A stretch of 64,000 nt of DNA from Ferrovibrio sp. MS7 (GTDB lineage: Bacteria; Pseudomonadota; Alphaproteobacteria; Ferrovibrionales; Ferrovibrionaceae): assembly GCF_038404985.1 (NCBI RefSeq), contig NZ_JBBKBA010000002.1, positions 248,001 to 312,000 on the forward strand. Direction: 5' to 3'. The stretch's first letter is position 1. Each line of letters starts with the position of its first letter. Shown one piece after another: positions 19,061 to 28,471 of the stretch. The notes under the pieces were generated by a model, which saw only the letters and a list, made by a program, of their open reading frames with translations, did not search any database and was not told where the DNA came from. A program made the translations under genes and the position numbers.

Positions 19061-20482
19061 CTACGAAAACAGGTTAAGCAAGTAGCTGCTGCTGCCGCTC
19101 GAGGTGCCGCTATCCTTGAGCACCAGATAGCGGGAAACCAGCTTTTCTACCGCATTACTGTCGCTTTTCAGCTCGGCGAGATCGACCTTGGCCTCAACGG
19201 CTGCTACCTGGGCATCCTCTTCCTGGTAAGCGATTTCCTTCGGAATCGCATTCGCCACCGTCACCACCTCGCGCATCACCGAATCCGCCAGCAGGCTGAC
19301 CGTGGAGCTGGCCGACTGGATGCGGCGGCTGAACTCGATTGCCGCGCGCACCCCCGGCGCCTCCTCGTCCAGATGCCGCTCGTATTCGATCTGCTGATAT
19401 TTCTGCACCAGACTGTCGGTGGTGCCGGAGCTGGTGAGTGCGGTTACACCATTCACCGCGACATTGAGATCCTGGGCCAACTGCTTGAAGCGGGAATCTT
19501 CGAAGCGGTTAGCCAGTGAGTCAACATCCGACAGATCGCTTTCCAGGATCTTGCGGATCTTGCCGGGATATTGCGCTTCGTCCTCCAGGTCATAGGCACT
19601 GAGCACGAATTTCAGCAGCCGGCTATTGGCGAACAGGTCGTCCAGCGACTTCACGCTGCCGATATTATCCTTGTAGTAGGTGATCTCGCGCTGCACATCA
19701 CTGCGGTTGATGAAGATCTGATAATCCTGCCCATCATACTCATAAGCCTGGCTGGTTGTGGTGCTTGCCGCCGTCTCGGTCAGCAATGTCTTGGTTTTAG
19801 CCTTGGCGTAAGCGGCGGCATCATTGCCCGCGATATCGCCGGCCTGGATGATCTTGCCGCTGGAATCAAGCACCGCCTGGCCGTTCAGGCTGACCGTGAC
19901 GCCCTGCAGCTTCGCCAGCCCTGCCGGCAGGCCCGCCACCACATTGGCGCTGTTGGACAACGTGCCATCGGTCTCGTAGCCGACCAAATTGCCGTTCACA
20001 TCGGTAAGGTCGCCCTGGGCGCCAAAATTATACTTCTTCGCCAGCTCCAGTTCCTTGGCACTGCCCTGGCGTGCCGTCGACGTCAGGTCGTTGAGATCGC
20101 TGGTGAGAACATCCTTGAGTCGCTGCTTGTTACTCAGGTAGAGATCGCCCATGCCGTTGGCTTCGGCCAGCACGCGCAGGAAGCGGTCGTCATTGATCAG
20201 TTCGTCAACGGTGGTGGCCGAGGCGGCACGGTTCTGGAAATACTGCGCATCGCTGACGACATTGGCATTGTCCTGCTTGTAGAGGACATTGCGCGCCCGG
20301 ATGGCGGCATTGTTCATCTCGCGGATCTGCTCCGCCACCACACTGTCTTCGATGCTGGCCGCCGTAGCAGAGCTATTGGCTTCCGCCGTCTGCTGCAGCT
20401 TCTTGTACATCGCCAGCGCCGAGGCCGAGCCGGTGTTGCTGGAGGAGGATGAGCTATATAGGACACTGAGATCGAGTTCCAT
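19061..20482 (-). CDS. DUF1217 domain protein (flagellum-associated family)
   Basis: 473 residues, mostly helical, with a Ser-rich N-terminus followed by LAMYKKLQQTAE. Two similar segments are apparent, each with a DLxDLxSxAxRFxxxxFKQLA-type pattern: about residues 90-150 and 285-345 (ILESDLSDVDSLANRFEDSR). This fits DUF1217, which occurs in alphaproteobacteria mostly near flagellar genes; the biochemical role is not established. No flagellar gene is nearby, so it stands alone here. The C-terminus SSYLLNLFS is conserved-looking. Confidence 0.75.
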   Translation of the reverse strand: MELDLSVLYSSSSSSNTGSASALAMYKKLQQTAEANSSATAASIEDSVVAEQIREMNNAAIRARNVLYKQDNANVVSDAQYFQNRAASATTVDELINDDRFLRVLAEANGMGDLYLSNKQRLKDVLTSDLNDLTSTARQGSAKELELAKKYNFGAQGDLTDVNGNLVGYETDGTLSNSANVVAGLPAGLAKLQGVTVSLNGQAVLDSSGKIIQAGDIAGNDAAAYAKAKTKTLLTETAASTTTSQAYEYDGQDYQIFINRSDVQREITYYKDNIGSVKSLDDLFANSRLLKFVLSAYDLEDEAQYPGKIRKILESDLSDVDSLANRFEDSRFKQLAQDLNVAVNGVTALTSSGTTDSLVQKYQQIEYERHLDEEAPGVRAAIEFSRRIQSASSTVSLLADSVMREVVTVANAIPKEIAYQEEDAQVAAVEAKVDLAELKSDSNAVEKLVSRYLVLKDSGTSSGSSSYLLNLFS

Positions 20483-20679
20483 GACCCGAGGCTAGCGTGC
20501 AGGCCGCAGGCCGCCGAGGCGAAATGCGTGTCAGCAATGCTGCGTTACACAAACGGCTTCAGCCTCCGTTAACCAGCAAGCGTAAAAGCCTGCAAAAGCA
20601 AAGGCCTTTCCATGTTTCAGGCAAGGCCTTCATGTAACAGAGCGTAGTATTGTTACAGACGCTTTTAGATCCTTGGGCC
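20483..20679. other. Intergenic with small inverted repeats
   Basis: No gene seen. Two copies of AAGGCCTT (20601-20608 and 20623-20630) can pair with each other. TGTAACA (20633-20639) and TGTTACA (20651-20657) form a second inverted repeat. Either could be the 3' end of the acyl-CoA dehydrogenase transcript, but neither has a proper T-run. Confidence 0.35.
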
Positions 20680-21888
20680 TCAGAGGCCGAGGATCAGTTT
20701 CGACATGATATTGCGCTGGATCTCATTGGAGCCGGCATAGATCGAAACCTTGCGCATGTTGAAATAGCGCGGCGCCACGCCATCGGCATAATCGGGGCCG
20801 ACACCGGGCAGGTTCGAGCCTTCCATCTGCGGCGTGAAGGGCAGCGCATAATAGCCCACCGCCTCGGCGGCAAGCTCGGTCACCATCTGCTGCAATTCGG
20901 TGCCACGGGTCTTGAGCAGCGAGGATGCGGCGCCAACATTCTGGCCGCTCTTGAACTGGCCGAGCACGCGCAGCTCGGTCATTTCCAGCGCCATGATCTC
21001 GATTTCGCATTGTGCCAGCTTGGCGCCATAGGCGGGATCTTCGATCAGCGGCGTGCCATCGGGGCCGCCCTCGGCACGGGCAATCTTGCGCACATGCTTG
21101 AGGCCACGCTTCAGCATGCCGGAATAGGCATTGCCGCGCTCGAATTCCAGCAGGTACTTGGCGCAGGTCCAGCCCTGGTTCAGTTCGCCGACCAGATTTT
21201 CCTTCGGCACCTTCACATCGTCGAAGAAAACCTGGTTCACCTCCTGCATATGCGGGCCGGGCTCATCCAGCGTGACGATCGGCGCCACGGTGATACCGGG
21301 CGACTTCATGTCGATCAGCAGGAAGGAGATGCCTTCCTGCGGCTTCTTGCTCTGGGCGGTGCGCACCAGGCAGAAGATCATGTCGGCATGCTGTGCTTCC
21401 GAGGTCCAGATCTTGCTACCATTGCACAGGAAATGGTCGCCCTTGTCCTCCGCCTTCATCTGCAGCGAGGCAAGATCGGAACCCGCGCCCGGCTCGGAAT
21501 AGCCCTGGCACCACCACACCTTGCTGGCCAGGATATCGGGCAGGTATTTCGCCTTCTGCGCCGGGGTGCCGAATTTCATAATTACTGGTGCCAGCATGCG
21601 CGGGCCGAACGGCACCACGATGGGCGCGCCGGCGGCGGTCATTTCCTGCTCGTAGATATACCGCTCGGTCGGCGTCCAGCCCGGTCCGCCATGCTCCACC
21701 GGCCAGTTCGGCGCCAGCCAGCCCTTGGCCGAAAGCCGCTCCTGCCAGCGCTGGTGCAGATGCTTGGCGATATAGCCGGTGCGCGTCCTGGCCATGGCGG
21801 CGCGCATCTCGTCATCGAAATTATCGGCGATGAACTGGCGCACTTCGGCCTGAAAGGCACGTTCTTCGGCAGTGAATTCGAGGTCCAT
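20680..21888 (-). CDS. Acyl-CoA dehydrogenase
   Basis: 402 residues. The start is ATG 21888, directly behind GGGAGGGAG; 11 further upstream codons in frame are ignored. It has the FAD acyl-CoA dehydrogenase fold: N-terminal helical domain (LEFTAEERAFQAEVRQF), middle beta domain with WCQGYSEPGAGSDLASL and GSKIWTSEAQHAD, and C-terminal YAGSNEIQRNIMSKLILGL. It catalyses alpha-beta desaturation of an acyl-CoA with electron transfer flavoprotein as acceptor. The divergence from short-chain enzymes resembles the FadE/pimeloyl-type branch. No partner beta-oxidation gene adjoins. Confidence 0.9.
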   Translation of the reverse strand: MDLEFTAEERAFQAEVRQFIADNFDDEMRAAMARTRTGYIAKHLHQRWQERLSAKGWLAPNWPVEHGGPGWTPTERYIYEQEMTAAGAPIVVPFGPRMLAPVIMKFGTPAQKAKYLPDILASKVWWCQGYSEPGAGSDLASLQMKAEDKGDHFLCNGSKIWTSEAQHADMIFCLVRTAQSKKPQEGISFLLIDMKSPGITVAPIVTLDEPGPHMQEVNQVFFDDVKVPKENLVGELNQGWTCAKYLLEFERGNAYSGMLKRGLKHVRKIARAEGGPDGTPLIEDPAYGAKLAQCEIEIMALEMTELRVLGQFKSGQNVGAASSLLKTRGTELQQMVTELAAEAVGYYALPFTPQMEGSNLPGVGPDYADGVAPRYFNMRKVSIYAGSNEIQRNIMSKLILGL

Positions 21889-21993
21889 AGGCTCCCTCCC
21901 GCTCGGCTTCTTTTGCCCCAATATAGGCTTGCGCCGCGGCGCCGCAAAGCGCCGCCCGCCGCCAGTTGACGGGAATTCACCCGAAGCAGGTAT

Positions 21994-22731
21994 CTAGCCG
22001 AATACCTTGCGTAAAAGCTCGGTGCTGCGCGCTGCGGGATTGGTGCGGATCGCCGCCTCTTCCTTGGCAATATAGTGGAACAGGCCATCCAGCGCCTTTT
22101 CCAGCACATGGTCGGTAATATCCAGGGCCCCCACCCCGCCGCCCGGCAATGCAGAAAGCTTGTCCGTGACCGCGCGGTAGGATTGCAGTGCGCCGACATC
22201 GCGCATGGCATTGTCGATCACCGGTCGCATCGCGGTGCTGAGCGGCTGGCTGGTGGTGCGGCGAAAATACTGCGTGGCGGCATCCTGCGGCCCCTGCAGA
22301 ATACCCTGGGCATCCTGCAGCGACATATCGGTGATGGCCTTGACGAAGATGTCCCGCGCCTTTGGCACCGCCGCCTCCGCCGCCCGGTTCATACGGGTTT
22401 CAAGATCGTCCACCAACCCGGCGCCGCCGACCGCCTGCAACAGCGACTTGCCCTTGGCCAGCATGCCGGGCAATGGGATATGGATTGCCGGATCCTTGAG
22501 ATAGCCATCGGCCTTGCCGACCTGGCCGATGGTGCGTTCGGATGCCACCTTCAACGCCTCGCGCAGGCCGGCAGTGGCATCGGCGTCGCTCACCTTGGCG
22601 CTGCCACCGCTGCCGCCGAGCTTGCCGGCAAGGCCGGAAAGATCATTGGCCGATTTCGGCAGGCTGAACTGCGCCGCCGCCGGCAAAGCCAACAGAGCCA
22701 GAGTCAAACCCAGTGCCGCGGATCGTTTCAT
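21994..22731 (-). CDS. DUF4197 family periplasmic protein
   Basis: 245 residues with a clear Sec signal peptide (MKRSAALGLTLALLALPAAAQ). The body fits DUF4197: ATAGLREALKVASERTIGQ, GYLKDPAIHIPLP, DLETRMNRAAEAAVPKARDI, TQYFRRTTSQPL, ALDGLFHYIAKEEAAIR and a C-terminal LRKVFG. Function unknown. It lies in the same direction as, and upstream of, the acyl-CoA dehydrogenase gene (105 nt apart); a functional link is not evident. Confidence 0.85.
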   Translation of the reverse strand: MKRSAALGLTLALLALPAAAQFSLPKSANDLSGLAGKLGGSGGSAKVSDADATAGLREALKVASERTIGQVGKADGYLKDPAIHIPLPGMLAKGKSLLQAVGGAGLVDDLETRMNRAAEAAVPKARDIFVKAITDMSLQDAQGILQGPQDAATQYFRRTTSQPLSTAMRPVIDNAMRDVGALQSYRAVTDKLSALPGGGVGALDITDHVLEKALDGLFHYIAKEEAAIRTNPAARSTELLRKVFG

Positions 22732-22819
22732 GGCATCAACCTCCCACAGGATAGCTTGGCATCATTATAGAACAGGATGGATCGGTTGACATCGTCCGGT
22801 CTGGGGCGGAAAACAGGTC

Positions 22820-23455
22820 ATGGCGACCAAAACTCTGTTCCCGACGCAAATATACAGCGCCGCCCTGAAGCGGACCGGCCTAGCCGTCCTGAACCAGCGC
22901 CTGGCCGATGAAAGCATGGCACTGGCCGATGCCGATGCCGCCGGCCAGGATTGGAGCACGCGCAACTATCTCGGCGGCTACACTTCCTATGGCAGCCATT
23001 GCCGCCTGCACCTGATCTCGCCGCTTTTCGCCGAACTGGAGCGCGCCATCCGGCCGCATGCACGCCGCTATGCCGATGCGCTGCATTATGACCTGCGCCA
23101 ACGACGCCTGGTGATGACCGATTGCTGGGTGAACATCATGCCGCCGCAGGTGATGCATGGTTCGCACCTGCACCCCCTCTCCTTCATCAGCGGCACCTAC
23201 TACGTGCAGACGCCGCGCAATGCCGCGCCGCTGAAATTCGAGGATCCGCGCTTAGGCCTGTTGATGGCGGCACCGCCCCGCCGCGCCGATGCACCGGCGG
23301 CAAAAAGGCCTTTCGTGACGTACAAGGCACGGGCCGGGCATCTGGTGCTGTTCGAGAGCTGGCTGCGCCATGAAGTGCCGGCCAGCGACGTGAAGGGCGA
23401 GCGGATATCGGTCAGCTTCAATTATGCCTGGGAAGACGTGACGAAGGGGAAATGA
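22820..23455 (+). CDS. Putative 2OG-Fe(II) oxygenase (TIGR02466-like)
   Basis: 211 residues. It starts MATKTLFPTQIYSA and contains WVNIMPPQVMHGSHLHPLS, SGTYYVQTP, the strand LVLFESWLRHEV and ERISVSFNYAW, a pattern I associate with the TIGR02466 family of putative 2-oxoglutarate/iron oxygenases. Candidate iron ligands are the His residues of HGSHLHP and of LRHEVP. Substrate unknown. The stop overlaps the panE start (ATGA), so the two are translationally coupled. Confidence 0.7.
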   Translation: MATKTLFPTQIYSAALKRTGLAVLNQRLADESMALADADAAGQDWSTRNYLGGYTSYGSHCRLHLISPLFAELERAIRPHARRYADALHYDLRQRRLVMTDCWVNIMPPQVMHGSHLHPLSFISGTYYVQTPRNAAPLKFEDPRLGLLMAAPPRRADAPAAKRPFVTYKARAGHLVLFESWLRHEVPASDVKGERISVSFNYAWEDVTKGK

Positions 23456-24378
23456 GCATGCGCGTGGCGATCATGGGCGTGGGCGGCGTGGGCGGTTATT
23501 TCGGCGGCCTGCTGGCGGAAAGCGGCGCCGATGTGGTGTTCATCGCGCGCGGCGCACATCTCAAGGCATTGCAGCAGGATGGCCTGAGCATTGAAAGCAA
23601 TGTGCGGCCGCTGAAAAATCTGCCGATCCAGGTGACCGACGACCCGGCGAGCGTCGCCCCGGCCGACCTGGTGCTGCTTTCCGTGAAGCTGTGGGACACC
23701 GACTCCGCCCTGCAGCAGGCCAAGCCGCTGGTGAAGCCGGGCGGTGCCATCGCCTCGCTGCAGAACGGCATCGAAGCCGTGGACAAGGTGACGGCGGTCT
23801 ATGGCAAGGCCGCCACGCTGGGCGGCGTGGCGCATATAGCGGCGCTGATCGAAAAGCCCGGCGTGATCCGCCACAACGGCACCATGGCCAAGGTGACGCT
23901 CGGCGAAGTGGATGGCGGCAGGAGCGCCCGGCTCGATGCCTTCGCGGCCCTGGCCGAGAAGGCGAAAATCGAGCTGGCCCTGCCCGACAACATCCATCGC
24001 GCCATCTGGGACAAGTTCGTGTTCCTCGCCAGCTTTTCAGGCCTCACGGCACTGACCCGCAGCAGTATCGGTCCGATCCTGGCCGAGCCAAAGACCCGCG
24101 CGCTCTATATCGCCGCGCTCGAGGAAGCCTGTGCCGTGGCCCGCGCCAAAGGTGTTGGCCTGGCTGCCGATCACCATGAGCGCGCGCTGGGGCTTTCCGA
24201 AAAGCTGCCAGGCAGCATGAAGGCGTCGATGCTTGGCGACCTTGAGCGCGGCAACAAGCTGGAACTGCCCTGGCTGTCTGGCGCCGTGGCGCGGCTCGGC
24301 GCCGAACTCGGCGTGCCGACGCCGACACATGCTTTCATCCAGGCGGCATTGCAGCTTGCCGCCAACGGCCGGGCGTGA
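23452..24378 (+). CDS. panE: 2-dehydropantoate 2-reductase
   Basis: 308 residues. An NADPH-binding Rossmann motif GVGGVGGYFGG is at the N-terminus, the KPA-reductase pattern LVLLSVKLWDTDSA and SLQNGIEAV follow, and a C-terminal all-alpha domain includes GSMKASMLGDLERGNKLELP, typical of ApbA/PanE. The reaction is reduction of ketopantoate to pantoate in pantothenate/CoA synthesis; several paralogues of unknown substrate share this fold, so specificity is probable rather than certain. Start ATG 23452 overlaps the previous stop; ATG 23458 is an alternative. The 3' end overlaps the convergent AraC gene by 44 bp. Confidence 0.82.
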   Translation: MSMRVAIMGVGGVGGYFGGLLAESGADVVFIARGAHLKALQQDGLSIESNVRPLKNLPIQVTDDPASVAPADLVLLSVKLWDTDSALQQAKPLVKPGGAIASLQNGIEAVDKVTAVYGKAATLGGVAHIAALIEKPGVIRHNGTMAKVTLGEVDGGRSARLDAFAALAEKAKIELALPDNIHRAIWDKFVFLASFSGLTALTRSSIGPILAEPKTRALYIAALEEACAVARAKGVGLAADHHERALGLSEKLPGSMKASMLGDLERGNKLELPWLSGAVARLGAELGVPTPTHAFIQAALQLAANGRA

Positions 24379-25168
24379 CGCCATAGGCGGCCTTGAACTG
24401 GCGCGTGAAATGCGCCTGATCGGTGAAGCCTGAGGCCAACGCGGCATCGGCTAGGCTGGCGCCGGCAACAATGCGGCGACGCGCCTCGCGCAGGCGCTGC
24501 TGGCGGCGGTATTCGCTCGGACTCAGGCCATAGAGGCGGCGGAAACCACGCGCCAGATGGAAGCGGCTGATGCCGGCTTCCCGCGCCAGGGCAGCGATAC
24601 CAATATCCTCCAGCAGACTGGCCTCCAGCAGGTCGCGGGCACGGCGCAGGCCCGGTGCGGCCGGCGGTGCCTGGCGTGGCGCCAGGCCGGCATAGCGCGG
24701 CAGCAGGATGCCCAGCACGCCAAGCAGGGCTTCATCGCGGCGTAGCCGGGTATCCGGTTCAGCCAGGCTGTCGAATGCCTCGGCAATCACCCGCGCCGCC
24801 GTCTCGTCCTGGGCCAGCGGCTGGCGGAACAGCGGCTCGGCACCCGGTGCGCCGAAGCCTTCGCCGCCGAGATCGCGCAACAGCGGCACCGGCAGGTAGA
24901 GCATGCGATAGGTGAAGCCGCCAGCATCGGTGGGGCGACCATCATGCACTTCCGCCGGATTGAACAGCATCAGCGCGCCAGGCCGGGTGCTGTAGCCGGC
25001 ACCCCGGCAGCGATAGCTCTGCGAACCGGTCTCGGTCATGCCGATGGCATAGGTTTCATGGGCGTGGCGGTCATAGGCATGCTGCACGAACCGGGCACGC
25101 AGGGCCTCCAGCCCGGTGGCAGGGTCCGCCACCAACCTTACCCATTCTTCTGCCTGCCGGATGCTCAT
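24335..25168 (-). CDS. AraC-family transcriptional regulator
   Basis: 277 residues from ATG 25168. An N-terminal AraC-type cupin-like ligand domain (HAYDRHAHETYAIGM, STRPGALMLFNPAEVHDG) precedes a C-terminal double helix-turn-helix (IGIAALAREAGISRFHLARGF and ADAALASGFTDQAHFTRQFK, ending YGVTPGRWRQ). It is divergent from the DUF2000 gene with 84 bp between the starts, a common AraC/target arrangement, so it probably controls that gene. No strong Shine-Dalgarno is visible. Confidence 0.87.
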   Translation of the reverse strand: MSIRQAEEWVRLVADPATGLEALRARFVQHAYDRHAHETYAIGMTETGSQSYRCRGAGYSTRPGALMLFNPAEVHDGRPTDAGGFTYRMLYLPVPLLRDLGGEGFGAPGAEPLFRQPLAQDETAARVIAEAFDSLAEPDTRLRRDEALLGVLGILLPRYAGLAPRQAPPAAPGLRRARDLLEASLLEDIGIAALAREAGISRFHLARGFRRLYGLSPSEYRRQQRLREARRRIVAGASLADAALASGFTDQAHFTRQFKAAYGVTPGRWRQAAMPPG

Positions 25169-25252
25169 GGATGGATTCTGGGGCCGGCCGCCGGACTTGG
25201 CAAGGTCACATCCGTGCAAGACCGGCAGTCCCCGGACCGGCAGACTGATGCT

Positions 25253-25663
25253 ATGCAGTTCGATACCAAGATCGCCCTGGCGCTGCGCGCCGATCTCCCT
25301 GTCTGGCAGAAACTCAATGTCGCCGCCTTCCTGGCCAGCGGCATCACCGGCAGCGACCCTGCCCTGCTCGGCGAACCCTACCAGGATGCCTCCGGCAACC
25401 AGTATCTGCGCATGGTGCGCCAGCCGATGCTGGTTTTCGCCGCCGATGCCACCGACCTCGCCCGCGCCCATGCCCGGGGGCTGGAGCGCGGCGTGCGCAT
25501 GGCAGTCTATATCGAGCCGATGTTCTCAACCGGCCACGATGCCGCCAACCGTGAGACGGTGGCCGCACGCCAGGCCAGCGACTTGCCGCTGGTCGGCATC
25601 GCCCTGCATGACGAGCGCAAGCTGGTCGACAAGGTGCTCAAGGGCCTGAAACTGCACCCTTAG
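25253..25663 (+). CDS. DUF2000 family protein
   Basis: 136 residues: DTKIALALRADLPVWQKLNV, ASGITGSDPALLGEPYQD, GVRMAVYIEPMFSTGHDAAN and DLPLVGIALHDERKLVDKVL. This fits DUF2000, small cytosolic proteins related to peptidyl-tRNA hydrolase II folds; no activity is established. It lies opposite an AraC regulator that probably controls it. The TAG stop overlaps the TAA of the convergent aminotransferase by 4 bp. Confidence 0.75.
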   Translation: MQFDTKIALALRADLPVWQKLNVAAFLASGITGSDPALLGEPYQDASGNQYLRMVRQPMLVFAADATDLARAHARGLERGVRMAVYIEPMFSTGHDAANRETVAARQASDLPLVGIALHDERKLVDKVLKGLKLHP

Positions 25664-26799
25664 CCAGAATACGCCTTCAGGCGTTTGGCAGCTTCATCGA
25701 GCGTCGCGTTGGTCTTGGCGAAGCAGAATCGCACCACGTTGCGAACATGGTTCTCGGCATAGAATGCGCTGACCGGAATAGCGGCAACGCCGGCCTCTGC
25801 CACCAGTTTCTGGCAATAGGCGGCATCATCGGCATTGGCGCCGAGATCGACATTGACAAAGTAGGTGCCCTGGCTCGGCAGCACAGTAAAGCCGGCTTCG
25901 CTCAGGCTTTTCGAGAAGCGGTCGCGCGCCGCTTGCAGTTCGGCGCGCATGCCAGTGTAATAATCATCGTCCTTCATCAGGCCATAGGCCACGGCAGCCT
26001 GCAGGTTCGGCGGCGTGGTGAAGGTGACGAACTGATGCGCCTTGGCCAGCACGCGCATGATCTTCGGTGCAGCGACAACCAGACCGACCTTCCAGCCGGT
26101 GAGCGAGAAAATCTTGCCGGCCGAGCCGATCTTGATGCAGCGCTCGCGCAGTCCGGGCAAGCCGATCAGCGGCTGATGCTGGCGGCCATCGAAAATCACA
26201 TGCTCCCAGACTTCATCGCAGATCGCGATGGCATCATGCTCGATCAGGAAGCGGCCGAGCAGTTCCAGGTCCTCGCGCGGGAAGATGCTGCCCGCCGGAT
26301 TGAGGGGGTTGTTCAGCAGCACGGCGCGGGTCTTCGGGGTGAAGGCGGCGCGCAGGTCTTCTTCCGTGATGCGCCAATGCGGCGGCTTCAGCGTGACGAA
26401 ACGCGGCACGCCACCGGCGCGCTGCACCAGCGGCAGATAGGCATCGTACATCGGCTGGAACAGCACCACTTCATCGCCCGGCCGCAGCACCGCCATCAGC
26501 GAGTCGGCCAGCGCCTCGGTGGCGCCAGAGGTCACCATCACCTCGGTTTCCCAGTCGATATCGAGGCCCTGGAAGCGCTTGTAATGCGCAGCGACAGCCT
26601 GGCGCAGTTCAGGGATTCCCATCATCGGCGGATACTGGTTCCAGCCATGCACCACCGCTTCCGCCGCCTTTTCGCGCACATCCAGCGGTCCTGGATCATC
26701 GGGAAAACCCTGGCCCAGATTCACCGCCTGGTGCTCGCGCGCCAGCCGGCTCATGGTTTCGAAGATGGTGGTGGGGATATCGGCGAAAATCGGATTCAT
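25660..26799 (-). CDS. PLP-dependent class I/II aminotransferase
   Basis: 379 residues of fold-type I. NLGQGFPDDPGP and WNQYPPMMGIPELRQAVAAHY form the N-terminal part, VTSGATEALADS the phosphate-binding region, NPLNPAGSIF and CDEVWEHVIFDG the cofactor contacts, and GSAGKIFSLTGWKVG carries the PLP lysine. This branch resembles kynurenine/methionine-type aminotransferases with broad amino-acid specificity. Eight nt separate it from the upstream malonyl-CoA synthetase gene, so both are likely on one transcript. Confidence 0.9.
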   Translation of the reverse strand: MNPIFADIPTTIFETMSRLAREHQAVNLGQGFPDDPGPLDVREKAAEAVVHGWNQYPPMMGIPELRQAVAAHYKRFQGLDIDWETEVMVTSGATEALADSLMAVLRPGDEVVLFQPMYDAYLPLVQRAGGVPRFVTLKPPHWRITEEDLRAAFTPKTRAVLLNNPLNPAGSIFPREDLELLGRFLIEHDAIAICDEVWEHVIFDGRQHQPLIGLPGLRERCIKIGSAGKIFSLTGWKVGLVVAAPKIMRVLAKAHQFVTFTTPPNLQAAVAYGLMKDDDYYTGMRAELQAARDRFSKSLSEAGFTVLPSQGTYFVNVDLGANADDAAYCQKLVAEAGVAAIPVSAFYAENHVRNVVRFCFAKTNATLDEAAKRLKAYSG

Positions 26800-26807
26800 G
26801 GTGACGC

Positions 26808-28322
26808 TTACTTGTAGAGGTCCTTGAACTGATCGCGGAGCAGGTTCTTCTGCACCTTGCCCATGGTGTTTCGCGGCAGGTCTTCCATGAAGATGACGCG
26901 CTTGGGCTGCTTGAACTTGGCCAGGCGGCCTTCCAGCGCCTTAAGCACGGCAGCTTCGTCCAGCGGCGAAGCCTTGTCCTTCACCACCACCGCCGTCACG
27001 CCCTCGCCGAAATCCTTGTGTGGCACACCGACCACGGCGCTTTCGATCACGCCCGGCATGCCATCGATCTCGGTTTCGACTTCCTTGGGATAGACGTTGT
27101 AGCCACCGGAGATGATCAGATCCTTGCCGCGACCGACAATATGGACATAACCGCGGTCATCAACCTTGCCGAGATCGCCGGTGATGAAGAAACCGTCATC
27201 GCGGAATTCAGCCTTGGTCTTTTCCGGCATGCGCCAGTAGCCCTGGAACACATTCGGGCCCTTCACCTCGATCATGCCGATATCGTTGGTGCCAAGCAGC
27301 TTGCCGCTTTCCGGATCGGCGATGCGCAGGGAAACCCCCGGCAGCGGGAAACCCACCGTGCCGGCAATGCGCTCGGCATCATAGGGGTTGGAGGTGTTCA
27401 TGTTGGTCTCGGTCATGCCGTAGCGCTCGAGAATGCGATGCCCGGTGCGGGCTTCCCATTCGCGGTGCGTATCGGCCAGCAGCGGCGCCGAACCGGAAAT
27501 GAACAGGCGGATATGCTTGACCAGATCCTTGTTGAGGTCCGGATGCTCCAGCAGGCGGACATAGAAGGTCGGCACGCCCATCATGCTGGTGGCGCGCGGC
27601 AGCAGCTTGATCACCTGATCGGCATCGAATTTCGGCAGAAACAGCATCGAGGCGCCGGCCAGCAGCACGACGTTGGTGGCGACGAACAAGCCATGGGTGT
27701 GGAAGATCGGCAATGCATGCAGCAGCACATCCTTCGCCGTGTAGCGCCAATAGGCCTGCAATGTCTCGGCATTCGAGAACAGGTTGGCATGGCTCAGCAT
27801 CGCGCCCTTGGAGCGCCCGGTGGTGCCAGAGGTGTAGAGGATCGCCGCCAGATCATCCGACTTGCGTTCGACCGGCGCGAAGCTCTCGGCAGCGCCCTGG
27901 ATGGCCTCCATCAGCGTGCCATCGGCCTTGCTACCAAGCGTGAGGCAATGCGCCACGCCAAGCCTGCCGGCAAGGGCGGCGAGCTCATCAGCACCCTTCG
28001 GCCGGCCGACGACGATGCGCGGCTCGGCATCACCGATGAAGTATTCCAGTTCGGCCAGCGTGTAGCCGACATTGAGCGGTAAATAGACACCACCCGCCGC
28101 AACCACACCGAGATACAGAATCAGCGCTTCCGGCGACTTGTCCAACTGCACGGCGACCCGGTCACCCGGCTGCACACCCAGGCGAATGAGCGTGTTGGCG
28201 AAGCGCGCCGCCAGCTTGAAGGCATCGGCATAGCTGAACACGCGGCCATCATCGGCCTCGATGAAAGTCTTGGAGGGGTCGCTGACCCGCGCCTGAACTA
28301 AACTGACAAGATTGTGATTCAT
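26808..28322 (-). CDS. matB: Malonyl-CoA synthetase (malonate-CoA ligase)
   Basis: 504 residues from ATG 28322 (MNHNLVSLVQARV). ANL superfamily: P-loop ILYTSGTTGRSKGAMLSH, HALPIFHTHGLFVA, GVPTFYVRLLEHPDL, RYGMTETNMNTSNPYDAERI, hinge GRGKDLIISGGYNVYPKEVE and the C-terminal catalytic lysine in NTMGKVQKNLLRDQ. The TNMNTSNPYD block and overall match to Rhodopseudomonas MatB point to malonate (or methylmalonate) activation. No malonyl-CoA decarboxylase lies beside it. Divergent from the DUF4394 gene. Confidence 0.9.
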   Translation of the reverse strand: MNHNLVSLVQARVSDPSKTFIEADDGRVFSYADAFKLAARFANTLIRLGVQPGDRVAVQLDKSPEALILYLGVVAAGGVYLPLNVGYTLAELEYFIGDAEPRIVVGRPKGADELAALAGRLGVAHCLTLGSKADGTLMEAIQGAAESFAPVERKSDDLAAILYTSGTTGRSKGAMLSHANLFSNAETLQAYWRYTAKDVLLHALPIFHTHGLFVATNVVLLAGASMLFLPKFDADQVIKLLPRATSMMGVPTFYVRLLEHPDLNKDLVKHIRLFISGSAPLLADTHREWEARTGHRILERYGMTETNMNTSNPYDAERIAGTVGFPLPGVSLRIADPESGKLLGTNDIGMIEVKGPNVFQGYWRMPEKTKAEFRDDGFFITGDLGKVDDRGYVHIVGRGKDLIISGGYNVYPKEVETEIDGMPGVIESAVVGVPHKDFGEGVTAVVVKDKASPLDEAAVLKALEGRLAKFKQPKRVIFMEDLPRNTMGKVQKNLLRDQFKDLYK

Positions 28323-28471
28323 CCCGGTCGTCCCGTTATCCCCTTCCAGGGGTTCGATTTCGCGCCCCATTACGACCAAGGCAGGCTGCTCATGCAAGCC
28401 TTGGGGTGATCTATCCTGGCTGATTTTCCGTACTAAAAGTGGTAACTAGTCGGTCGCTCAAGGAGGAACCT

